A DNA stretch of 64,000 bases, taken from NCBI GenBank assembly GCA_964016885.1, contig OZ024744.1:28158108-28222107 (forward strand), written 5' to 3'. Of this stretch, positions 48,351-61,017 are shown piece after piece. Every line of letters starts with the position of its first letter. Position 1 is the stretch's first letter. Origin of the DNA: Eledone cirrhosa. Taxonomy: Eukaryota; Mollusca; Cephalopoda; Octopoda; Eledonidae. The notes beneath the pieces were generated by a model. That model was given only the letters and a program-made list of their open reading frames with translations. It was not told the origin of the DNA and searched no databases. The position numbers were made by a program, and so were the translations under genes.

Positions 48351-50892
48351 AGTGACAATAACAGTGATAACAGCGACAACAACAACAACAATGACAATAA
48401 CAGCGATAACAGCGACGACAACAACAACAGTGACAATAACAGTGATAACAGCGATAACAACAACAACAACAGTGACAATAACAGTGATAACAGCGACAAC
48501 AACAACAACAAGAGTGATAACAGCGAGAACAACAACAACAACAGTGACAATAACAGTGATAACAGCGACAACAACAACAACAACATCAATGACAATTACA
48601 GTGATAAAAGCGACAGCAACAACAACAGTGACAATAACAGTGATAACAGCGACAACAACAACAACATTGACAATAACAGTGATAACAGCGACAACAACAA
48701 CAACATTGACAATAACAGTGATAACAGCGACAATAACAACAACAATGACAATACCAGTGATAACAGCGACACGAACAACAACAATAATGAAAATAACAGT
48801 GATAACAGCGAGAACAACAACAACAACAGTGACATTAACAGTAATAACAGCGACAACAACAACAACAAAAGTGACCCTAAGAGTGATAACAGCGACAACA
48901 ACAACAATGACAGTTGTAACAGCGACAACAACAACAACAGTGACAATAACAGTTATAACAGCGACAACAACAGTGACAATAACAGTTATAACAGCGATAA
49001 CAACAACAGTGACAATAACAGTGATAACAGCGACAACAACAACAACAATGACAATAACAGCGATAACAGCGACAACAACAACAACAACAACAGTCACAAT
49101 AACAGTGATAACAGCGATAACAACAACAACAACAACAGTGACCATAACAGTTATAACAGCGACAACAACAACAGCGACAACAACAACAAAAACAATTACA
49201 ATAACAGTGATAACAGTGACAACAACAACAACAGTGACAATTAGAGCGATAACAGCGACAACAACAACAACAATGACAACAACAGCGATAACAGCGACAA
49301 CCGCAACAACAACAGTGACAATAACAGTGATAACAGCGACAACAGCAGTGACAATAACAGTGATAACAGCGACAACAACAACAACAACAACAGTGACAAT
49401 AACAGTGATAACAGCGACAACAACAACAACAACAATGACAATAACAGTGATAACAGCGACAACCGCAACAACAACAGTGATATTACAGTTATAACAGCGA
49501 CAAGAACAGTGACAATAACAGTGATAACAGCGACAACACCAACAACAACATCAATGACAATAACAGTGATAAAAGCGACAACAACAACAGTGACAATAAC
49601 AGTGATAACAGCGACAACAACAACATTGACAATAACATTGATAACAGCGAAAACACGAACAACAGTGACATTAACAGTTATAACAGCGACAATAACAACA
49701 ACAGTGACACTAAAAGTTATAACAGCGACAACAACTGACGATAACAGTGACAACAGCGACAACAACAACAACAACAATGACAATAATAGTTATAGCAGCG
49801 ACAACAACAACAACAAGAACAGTAACTAATAAGAGTTATATCACCGACAGCAACAACAACAACAGTGACAATAACAGTTATAACAGCGACAACAACAGTG
49901 ACAATAACAGTTATAACAGCGACAACAGCAGTGACAATAACAGTGATAACAGCCAGAACAACAACAACAACGATCACGATGACAGTGATAACAGCGACAA
50001 CAACAACAACAGTGAGAATAACAGTTATAACAGCGACAACAACAACAGTCAAAAGAACAGTTATGACAGCGACAACAACAACAACAGTGACAATAACATT
50101 TATAACAGTGACAACAACAGTGACAATAACAGTGATAACAGCGACAACAACAACAACAACAGTGACAATAACATTTATAACAGTGACAACAACAACAGTG
50201 ACAATAACAGTGATAACAGCGACAACAACAGTGACGATAACAGTGAAAACAGCGACAACAACAACAACAATGACAATAACAGTGATAACAGCGACAAAAA
50301 TAACAACAACAGTGACAATAACATTTATAACAGTGACAACAACAACAGTGACAATAACAGTGATAACACCGACAACAACAACAGTGACGATAACAGTGAA
50401 AACAGCGACGACAACGACAACAACAATGACAATAACAGTGATAACAGGGACAACATTGACAGTAACAGTTATAACAGCGACAACAATGACAATAACAGTG
50501 ATAACAGCGACAACAACAACAACAGTGACAATAACAGTGATAACAGCGACAACAACAACAACAGTGACAATAACAGTTATAACAGCGAGAACAACAACAA
50601 CAACAACAACAACAGCAGTGACAATAACAGTTATAACAGCGACAATAACAACAACAATGACAATAACATTGATAACAGCGACAACACCAACAACAACATC
50701 AATGACAATAACAGGGATAAAAGCGACAACAACAACAACAGTGACAATAACAGTGATAACAGCGACAACAACAACATTGACAATAACAGTGATAACAGCG
50801 ACAACAAGAACAAGAGTGACATTAACAGTTATAACAGCGACAATAACAACAACAGTGACACTAAAAGTTATAACAGCGACAACAACAACTGA
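48192..50892 (+). repeat. Higher-order block C, copy 1
   Basis: This block matches 55244-58061 at about 7.05 to 7.3 kb offset. The offset is exactly 7145 bp at three separate marks: ACGAACAACAAC (48771/55916), GACCCTAAGAG (48873/56018) and GATATTACAGTTATA (49479/56624). That means no net length change over about 700 bp. The offset grows to 7277-7290 bp by the TGACGATAAC and +1 landmarks (49736/57013 and 49827/57117). Confidence 0.8.
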
Positions 50893-51029
50893 CAATAACA
50901 GTGACAACAGCGACAACAACAACAACAACAGTGACAATAACAGTGATAACAGCGACAACATCAACAGTGACAATAACCATGATAACAGCGACAACAACGA
51001 CAACAACAGCGACAATAACAGTGATAACA

Positions 51030-51177
51030 GCGACAACAACAACAAAAGTGACAATAACAGTGATAACAGCGACAATAACAACAACAATGACAATAACAGT
51101 GATAACAGCGAGAACAACAACAACAGTGACATTAACAGTTATAACAGCGACAACAACAACAGTGACCAGACCATAAC
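51030..51177 (+). repeat. Truncated 3' end of module M
   Basis: Only the tail of the module is present, from a GACAACAACAACAAAAGTGAC unit through the GAGAAC and GACATTAACAG units to GACCAGACC (51164). The upstream ATTCAAAAGAACAG part is missing and block C sequence takes its place. This is a recombination joint between two block types. Confidence 0.6.
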
Positions 51178-52401
51178 AGTGATAACAGCAAGAACAACAA
51201 CATCAACAATGACAATAACAGTGATAACAGCGACAACAACAACAACAACAACAATGACAGTTGTAACAGCGACAACAACAACAACAGTGACAATAACAGT
51301 TATAACAGCGACAACAACAGTGACAATAACAGTGATAACAGCGACAACAACAACAACAATGACAATAACAGCGATAACAGCGTCAAAAACAACAACAACA
51401 GTGACCATAACAGTTATAACAGCGACAACAACAACAACAGCGACAACAGCAACAAAAACAATGACAATAACAGTGATGACAGCGACAACAACAACAACCA
51501 CAGTGACAATAACAGCGATAACAGCGACAACCGCAACAACAACAGTGACAATAACAGTGATAACAGCGACAACAGCAGTGAAAATAACAGTGATAACAGC
51601 CAGAACAACAACAACGATCACGACGACAGTGATAACAGCGACAACAACAACAACAACAGTGACAATAACAGTGATAACAGCGACAACAACAACAACAACA
51701 ACAGTGACAATTACAGTCATAACAGCGAGAACAACAACAACAACAGTGACAAAAACAGTGATAACAGCGAGAGCAACAACAAAAACAACAAAAACAGTGA
51801 CAATAACAGTTATAACAGCGACAATAACAACAACAATGGTAATAACAGTGATAACAGCGCGAACAACAACAACAACAGTGACATTAACAGTTATAACAGC
51901 GCTAACAACAACAACAGTGACCATAACAGTGATAACAGCGAGAACAACAACAACAATGACAATAACAGTGATAACAGCGACAACAACAACAACAACAATG
52001 ACAGTTGTAACAGCGACAACCACAACAACAGTGTCGATAACAGTGATAACAGCTACAACAACAACAACAACAACAACAACAACAGTGACAATAACAATTA
52101 TAACAGCGGCAACAACAACAACAGTGACAATAACAGTTATAACAGCGACAACAACAATAACAGTGACAATAACAGTGATAACAGCGAGAACAACAACAAC
52201 CACAGTGACAATAACAGTTATAACAGTGACAACAACAACAACAACAATGACTATAAGAGTGATAACAGCGACAACAACAACAACAACAATGACAATAACA
52301 GTTATAACAGCGACAACAACAACAACAGTGACAATAACAGTTATAACAGCGACAACAGCAGTGACAATAACAGTGATAACAGCCAGAACAACAACAACAA
52401 C

Positions 52402-53183
52402 GATCACGATGACAGTGATAACAGCGAGAACAACAACAACAACAGTGAGAATAACAGTTATAACAGCGACAACAACAACATTCAAAAGAACAGTTATGAC
52501 AGCGAAAACAACAACAACAACAATGGCAATAACAGTGATTACAGCAACAACAACAGTGACAATAACATTTATAACAGTGACAACAACAACAGTGACAATA
52601 ACAGTGATAACAGCGACAACAACAACAACAGTGACGATAACAGTGAAAACAGCGACAACAACAACAACAATGACAATAACAGTGATAACAGGGACAACAA
52701 TGACAGTAACAGTTATAACAGCGACAACAAAAACAACAACAATGAAAATAACAGTGATAACAGCGACAACAACAACAACAACAACAGTGACAATAACAGT
52801 GATAACAACGACAACAACAACAACAGTGACAATAACAGTTATAACAGGGACAACAACAACAACAGTGACAATAACAGTTATAACAGCGACAACAACAACA
52901 GTGAAAATAACAGTTATAACAGTGACAACAACAACAACAGTGACAATAACAGTGATAACAGCGACACCAAAAACAACAGTGAGAATAACATTTATAACAG
53001 TGACAACAACAACAGTGACAATAACAGTGATAACAGCGACAACAACAACAAAAGTGACAATAACAGTGATAACAGCGACAATAACAACAACAATGACAAT
53101 AACAGTGATAACAGCGAGAACAACAACAACAGTGACATTAACAGTTATAACAGCGACAACAACAACAGTGACCAGACCATAAC
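52402..53183 (+). repeat. 0.77-kb module M, copy 2
   Basis: The start mark, the ATTCAAAAGAACAG mark at +78 bp (52480) and the GACCAGACC end mark (53170) match copy 1. The internal distance is 690 bp instead of 696, two triplets shorter. It lies in a 2006-bp interval between GACCAGACC marks (51164 and 53170). Confidence 0.82.
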
Positions 53184-53969
53184 AGTGATAACAGCAAGAA
53201 CAACAACATCAACAATGACAATAACAGTGATAACAGCGACAACAACAAGAACAACAACAATGACAGTTGTAACAGCGACAACAACAACAACAACAGTGAC
53301 AATAACAGTTATAACAGCGACAACAACAGTGACAATAACAGTGATAACAGCGACAACAGCAGTGAAAATAACAGTGATAACAGCCAGAACAACAACAACG
53401 ATCACGACGACAGTGATAACAGCGACAACAACAACAACAGTGACAATAACAGTGATAACAGCGACAACAACAACAACAACAGTGACAATTACAGTCATAA
53501 CAGCGAGAACAACAACAACAACAGTGACAATAACAGTGATAACAGCGAGAGCAACAACAACAGTGACCATAACAGTGATAACAGCGAGAACAACAACAAC
53601 AATGACAATAACAGTGATAACAGCGACAACAACAACAACAACAATGACAGTTGTAACAGCGACAACCACAGCAACAGTGTCGATAACAGTGATAACAGCT
53701 ACAACAACAACAACAACAACAACAACAACAGTGACAATAACAATTATAACAGCGGCAACAACAACAACAGTGACAATAACAGTTATAACAGCGACAACAA
53801 CAATAACAGTGACAATAACAGTGATAACAGCGAGAACAACAACAACCACAGTGACAATAACAGTTATAACAGTGACAACAACAACAACAATGACTATAAG
53901 AGTGATAACAGCGACAACAACAACAACAACAATGACAATAACAGTTATAACAGCGACAACAACAACAAC

Positions 53970-54751
53970 GATCACGATGACAGTGATAACAGCGAGAACA
54001 ACAACAACAACAGTGAGAATAACAGTTATAACAGCGACAACAACAACATTCAAAAGAACAGTTATGACAGCGAAAACAACAACAACAACAATGACAATAA
54101 CAGTGATTACAGCAACAACAACAGTGACAATAACATTTATAACAGTGACAACAACAACAGTGACAATTACAGTGATAACAGCGACAACAACAACAACAGT
54201 GACGATAACAGTGAAAACAGCGACAACAACAACAACAATGACAATAACAGTGATAACAGGGACAACAATGACAGTAACAGTTATAACAGCGACAACAAAA
54301 ACAACAACAATGAAAATAACAGTGATAACAGCGACAACAACAACAACAACAACAGTGACAATAACAGTGATAACAGCGACAACAACAACAACAGTGACAA
54401 TAACAGTTATAACAGTGACAACAACAACAACAGTGACAATAACAGTTATAACAGCGACAACAACAACAGTGAAAATAACAGTTATAACAGCGACAACAAC
54501 AACAACAGTGACAATAACAGTGATAACAGCGACAACAAAAACAACAGTGAGAATAACATTTATAACAGTGACAACAACAACAGTGACAATAACAGTGATA
54601 ACAGCGACAACAACAACAAAAGTGACAATAACAGTGATAACAGCGACAATAACAACAACAATGACAATAACAGTGATAACAGCGAGAACAACAACAACAG
54701 TGACATTAACAGTTATAACAGCGACAACAACAACAGTGACCTGACCATAAC
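53970..54751 (+). repeat. 0.77-kb module M, copy 3
   Basis: This copy has the same marks as copy 2 and the same 690 bp internal distance. Its end mark is GACCTGACC (54738), a private A-to-T change. Copies 2 and 3 are 1568 bp apart at both the internal and the end marks, so they are the two youngest copies of the module. Confidence 0.82.
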
Positions 54752-55243
54752 AGTGATAACAGCAAGAACAACAACATCAACAATGACAATAACAGTGATA
54801 ACAGCGACAACAACAACAACAACAACAATGACAGTTGTAACAGCGACAACAACAACAACAGTGACAATAACAGTTATAACAGCGACAACAACAGTGACAA
54901 TAACAGTGATAACAGCGACAACAACAACAACAATGACAATAACAGCGATAACAGCGTCAACAACAACAACGATCACGACGACAGTCATAACAGCGACAAC
55001 AACAACAACAGTGACAATAACAGTGATAACAGCGACAACAACAACAACAGTGACAATTACAGTCATAACAGCGAGAACAACAACAACAGTGACAATAACA
55101 GTGATAACAGCGAGAGCAACAACAAAAACAACAAAAACAGTGACAATAACAGTTATAACAGCGACAATAACAACAACAATGGTAATAACAGTGATAACAG
55201 CGCGAACAACAACAACAACAGTGATATAAACAGTTATAACAGC

Positions 55244-58061
55244 GCTAACAACAACAACAGTGACCATAACAGTGATAACAGCGAGAACAACAACAACAAT
55301 GACAATAACAGTGATAACAGCGACAACAACAACAACAACAACAATGACAGTTGTAACAGCGACAACCACAACAACAGTGACAATAACAGTTATAACAGCG
55401 ACAACAACAGTGACAATAACAGTGATAACAGCGACAACAACAACAACAATGACAATAACAGCGATAACAGCGACGACAACAACAACAGTGACAATAACAG
55501 TGATAACAGCGATAACAACAACAACAACAACAACAGTGACAATAACAGTGATAACAGCGACAACAACAACAACAACAGTGATAACAGTGAGAACAACAAC
55601 AACAACAGTGACAATAACAGTGATAACAGCGAGAACAACAACAACAACAACAGTGACAATAACAGTTATAACAGCGACAATAACAACAACAATGACAATA
55701 ACAGTGATAACAGCGACAACAACAACAACATCAATGACAATAACAGTGATAAAAGCGACAACAACAACAACAGTGACAATAACAGTGATAACAGCGACAA
55801 CAACAACAACATTGACAATAACAGTGATAACAGCGACAACAACAACAACATTGACAATAACAGTGATAACAGCGACAATAACAACAACAATGACAATACC
55901 AGTGATAACAGCGACACGAACAACAACAACAATGAAAATAACAGTGATAACAGCGAGAACAACAACAACAACAGTGACATTAACAGTAATAACAGCGAGT
56001 ACAACAACAACAACAGTGACCCTAAGAGTGATAACAGCGACAACAACAACAATGACAGTTGTAACAGCGACAACAACAACAACAGTGACAATAACAGTTA
56101 TAACAGCGACAACAACAGTGACAATAACAGTTATAACAGCGATAACAACAACAGTGACAATAACAGTGATAACAGCGACAACAACAACAACAATGACAAT
56201 AACAGCGATAACAGCGACAACAACAACAACAACAGTCACAATAACAGTGATAACAGCGATAACAACAACAACAACAACAGTGACCATAACAGTTATAACA
56301 GCGACAACAACAACAGCGACAACAACAACAAAAACAATTACAATAACAGTGATAACAGTGACAACAACAACAACAACAGTGACAATTAGAGCGATAACAG
56401 CGACAACAACAACAACAATGACAACAACAGTGATAACAGCGACAACCGCAACAACAACAGTGACAATAACAGTGATAACAGCGACAACAGCAGTGACAAT
56501 AACAGTGATAACAGCGACAACAACAACAACAACAACAGTGACAATAACAGTGATAACAGCGACAACAACAACAACAACAATGACAATAACAGTGATAACA
56601 GCGACAACCGCAACAACAACAGTGATATTACAGTTATAACAGCGACAAGAACAGTGACAAAAACAGTGATAACAGCGAGAACAACAACAACAACAGTGAC
56701 AATAACAGTGATAACAGCGAGAACAACAACAACAACAACAGCAGTGACAATAACAGTTATAACAGCGACAATAACAACAACAATGACAATAACAGTGATA
56801 ACAGCGACAACACCAACAACAACATCAATGACAATAACAGTGATAAAAGCGACAACAACAACAACAGTGACAATAACAGTGATAACAGCGACAACAACAA
56901 CATTGACAATAACAGTGATAACAGCGACAACACGAACAACAGTGACATTAACAGTTATAACAGCGACAATAACAACAACAGTGACACTAAGACTTATAAC
57001 AGCGACAACAACTGACGATAACAGTGACAACAGCGACAACAACAGCAACAACAATGACAATAATAGTTATAGCAGCGACAACAACAACAACAACAACAAC
57101 AGTAACTAATAACAGTTATATCACCGACAGCAACAACAACAACAGTGACAATAACAGTTATAACAGCGACAACAACAGTGACAATAACAGTTATAACAGC
57201 GACAACAGCAGTGACAATAACAGTGATAACAGCCAGAACAACAACAACAACAGTGAGAATAACAGTTATAACAGCGACAACAACAACAGTCAAAAGAACA
57301 GTTATGACAGCGACAACAAAAACAACAGTGACAATAACATTTATAACAGTGACAACAACAACAGTGACAATAACAGTGATAACAGCGACAACAACAACAA
57401 CAGTGACGATAACAGTGAAAACAGCGACAACAACAACAATGACAATAACCGTGATAACAGCGACAAAAATAACAACAATAGTGACAATAACATTTATAAC
57501 AGTGACAACAACAAGTGTGACAATAACAGTGATAACACCGACAACAACAACAGTGACGATAACAGTGAAAACAGCGACGACAACGACAACAACAATGACA
57601 ATAACAGTGATAACAGGGACAACATTGACAGTAACAGTTATAACAGCGACAACAATGACAATAACAGTGATAACAGCGACAACAACAACAACAGTGACAA
57701 TAACAGTGATAACAGCGACAACAACAACAACAGTGACAATAACAGTTATAACAGCGAGAACAACAACAACAACAACAACAACAGCAGTGACAATAACAGT
57801 TATAACAGCGACAATAACAACAACAATGACAGTAACAGTGATAACAGCGACAACACCAACAACAACATCAATGACAATAACAGTGATAAAAGCGACAACA
57901 ACAACAACAGTGACAATAACAGTGATAACAGCGACAACAACAACATTGACAATAACAGTGATAACAGCGACAACAAGAACAAGAGTGACATTAACAGTTA
58001 TAACAGCGACAATAACAACAACAGTGACACCAAAAGTTATAACAGCGACAACAACAACTGA
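55244..58061 (+). repeat. Higher-order block C, copy 2
   Basis: This is the partner of 48192-50892, with a few inserted units (about 117 bp longer overall) and substitutions. It carries the same end mark, an AGTGACACCAAAAG or AGTGACACTAAAAG run followed by AACAACAACTGACAATAAC. It is older than the A and B duplications, because the copies differ visibly. Confidence 0.78.
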
Positions 58062-58727
58062 CAATAACAGTGACAACAGCGACAACAACAACAACAGTGA
58101 CAATAACAGTGATAACAGCGACAATATCAACAGTGACAATAACCATGATAACAACGACAACAACGACAACAACAGCGACAATAACAGTGATGACAACGAC
58201 GACACCAACAACAACACAACAACGGTGACAATAACAGCGACAACAACAACAGCGACAATAACACTGATGACAACGACAACAACAACAAAGACAACAGTGA
58301 CAATAACAGCGACAACAACAACACCAGTGACAATAACAGTGATAACAGCGACAACAACAACAACAGTGTCGATAACAGTGATAACAGCTACAACAACAAC
58401 AACAACAACAACAACAGTGACAATAACAATTATAACAGCGGCAACAACAACAACAGTGACAATAACAGTTATAACAGCGACAACAACAATAACAGTGACA
58501 ATAACAATGATAACAGCGAGAACAACAACAACCACAGTGACAATAACAGTTATAACAGTGACAACAACAACAATGACAATAAGAGTGATAACAGCGACAA
58601 CAACAACAACAACAATGACAATAACAGTTATAACAGCGACAACAACAACAACAGTGACAATAACAGTTATAACAGCGACAACAGCAGTGACAATAACAGT
58701 GATAACAGCCAGAACAACAACAACAAC

Positions 58728-59515
58728 GATCACGATGACAGTGATAACAGCGAGAACAACAACAACAACAGTGAGAATAACAGTTATAACAGCGACAACA
58801 ACAACATTCAAAAGAACAGTTATGACAGCGAAAACAACAACAACAACAATGACAATAACAGTGATTACAGCAACAACAACAACAACAGTGACAATAACAT
58901 TTATAACAGTGACAACAACAACAGTGACAATAACAGTGATAACAGCGACAACAACAACAACAGTGACGATAACAGTGAAAACAGCGACAACAACAACAAC
59001 AAAGACAATAACAGTGATAACAGGGACGACAATGACAGTAACAGTTATAACAGCGACAACAAAAACAACAACAATGAAAATAACAGTGATAACAGCGACA
59101 ACAACAACAACAACAACAACAGTGACAATAACAGTGATAACAGCGACAACAACAACAACAGTGACAATAACAGTTATAACAGGGACAACAACAACAACAG
59201 TGACAATAACAGTTATAACAGCGACAACAACAACAGTGAAAATAACAGTTATAACAGCGACAACAACAACAACAGTGACAATAACAGTGATAACAGCGAC
59301 AACAAAAACAACAGTGAGAATAACATTTATAACAGTGACAACAACAACAGTGACAATAACAGTGATAACAGCGACAACAACAACAAAAGTGACAATAACA
59401 GTGATAACAGCGACAATAACAACAATGACAATAACAGTGATAACAGCGAGAACAACAACAACAGTGACATTAACAGTTATAACAGCGACAACAACAACAG
59501 TGACCAGACCATAAC
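58728..59515 (+). repeat. 0.77-kb module M, copy 4
   Basis: The ATTCAAAAGAACAG mark is at 58806 and the GACCAGACC end mark at 59502, giving 696 bp as in copy 1. A private change (AACAAAGACAATAAC, near 58998) replaces the usual AATGACAATAAC. Downstream, the usual ATCAACAATGACAATAAC run follows, as after the other copies. Confidence 0.82.
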
Positions 59516-60577
59516 AGTGATAACAGCAAGAACAACAACATCAACAATGACAATAACAGTGATAACAGCGACAACAACAACAACAACAATGACAGTTGTA
59601 ACAGCGACAACAACAACAGTGACAATAACAGTTATAACAGCGACAACAACAGTGACAATAACAGTGATAACAGCGACAACAACAACAACAATGACAATAA
59701 CAGCGATAACAGCGTCAACAACAACAACAACAACAGTGACCATAACAGTTATAACAGCGACAACAACAACAGCGACAACAACAACAAAAACAATGACAAT
59801 AACAGTGATGACAGCGACAACAACAACAACAACAGTGACAATAACAGCGATAACAGCGACAACCGCAACAACAACAGTGACAATAACAGTGATAACAGCG
59901 ACAACAGCAGTGAAAATAACAGTGATAACAGCCAGAACAACAACAACGATCACGACGACAGTGATAACAGCGACAACAACAACAACAGTGACAATAACAG
60001 TGATAACAGCGACAACAACAACAACAACAGTGACAATTACAGTCATAACAGCGAGAACAACAACAACAACAGTGACAATAACAGTGATAACAGCGAGAGC
60101 AACAACAAAAACAACAAAAACAGTGACAATAACAGTTATAACAGCGACAATAACAACAACAATGACAATAACAGTGATAACAGCGACAACAACAACAACA
60201 ACAACATCAATGACAATAACAGTGATAAAAGCGAGAACAACAACAGCAGTGACAATAACAGTGATAACAGCGACAACAACAACAACATTGACAATAACAG
60301 TGATAACAGCGACAACAACAACAACAACAGTGACAATAACAGTGATAACAGCCACAATAACAACAACAATGACAATACCAGTGATAACAGCGACACGAAC
60401 AACAACAACAATGACAATAACAGTGATAACAGCGACAACCGCAACAACAACAGTGACAATAACAGTGATAACAGCGACAACAGCAGTGACAATAACAGTG
60501 ATAACAGCCAGAACAACAACAACAACGATCACGATGACAGTGATAACAGCGACAACAACAACAACAACAACAACAAC

Positions 60578-60600
60578 AACAGTTAAAAATGTTATTGTCA
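60578..60600. other. Inversion junction inside the satellite
   Basis: The left array ends in GAC followed by nine AAC triplets and AGTT (60551-60584). A short A-rich joint, TAAAAAT (60584-60590), follows, and then GTTATTGTCATTG opens the inverted array. The two sides are not mirror images. The left flank carries the GATCACGATGAC variant unit, while the right flank, read outward, carries AGTGAAAAGAACAGTTATG (near 60660-60685). That argues against a simple fold-back read. The cause could be a true inversion, a rearranged block joined by end-joining, or a misassembly. Confidence 0.85.
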
Positions 60601-61017
60601 TTGTTGTTGTTGTTGTCGCTGTTATCACTGTTATTGTCACTGTTGTTGTTGTTGTCGCTGTCATAACTGTTCTTTTCACTGTTGTTGTTGTCGCTGTTAT
60701 AACTGTTATTGTCACTGTTGTTGTTATTGTCGCTGTTATCACTGTTATTTTCACAGTTGTTGTCGCTGTTATCACTGTTATTGTCATTGTTGTTGTTGTC
60801 GCTGTTATAACTGTTATTGTCATTGTTGTTGTTGTCGCTGTTATCACTGTTATTGTCATTGTTGTTGTTGTCGCTATTATCACTGTTATTGTCACTGTTG
60901 TTGTTATTGTCGCTGTTATCACTGTTATTTTCACAGTTGTTGTCGCTGTTATCACTGTTATTTTCACAGTTGTTGTCGCTGTTATCACTGTTATTGTCAT
61001 TGTTGTTGTTGTTGCTG

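Larger units (their letters stand above)
1156..57140 (+). repeat. Inherited +1 register-shift landmark, 16 copies
   Basis: The motif GTAACTAATAACAGTTATA replaces the ordinary GTGACAATAACAGTTATA, one nucleotide longer, and is followed by TCACCGACAGC. The TAATAAC part starts near 1161, 3656, 11614, 19771, 26223, 28124, 28522, 29895, 32421, 36981, 39767, 41590, 41831, 44578, 49827 and 57117. Each copy moves the triplet register by one, turning a T/I/V-rich frame into an N/S/D-rich frame. Shared flanks fall into two kinds. One is AAGGACAATAATAG then GAGAAC upstream. The other is CAATAATAGTTATAGCAGC upstream. The motif must have arisen once and been spread by amplification. Confidence 0.88.
1..60584 (+). 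repeat. AAC-rich satellite array, forward orientation
   Basis: This is a continuous tandem array with no interruption by unique sequence. The monomer is built from GACAATAACAGT, then GATAACAGC or TATAACAGC, then GAC-(AAC)n-AGT with n mostly 2 to 6. Unit length is therefore mostly 33, 36, 39 or 42 bp, and length variation sits almost entirely in the AAC tract. Read as codons the grammar is D-N-N-S, D-N-S (or Y-N-S), D-N(n)-S. Each unit normally carries one CpG, in CAGCGAC. The third forward frame is closed in every unit by TAA and TGA. The reverse leucine/serine frame is closed wherever the TATAACAGC form occurs, and the remaining four frames stay open. The long open frames switch meaning at inherited 1-nt register shifts, which argues against coding. 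I see no promoter, polyadenylation signal, intron or non-repeat domain. The best reading is eukaryotic satellite or megasatellite DNA of unknown host. A low-complexity coding array is the less likely alternative. Confidence 0.95.

Noticed and set aside
60551..60640. Perfect hairpin or palindrome at the strand switch
   Set aside because: Only the common monomer part (TGATAACAGCGAC plus a few AAC) can pair across the joint. Next to it the arms carry different variant units, so it is not an extended perfect palindrome.
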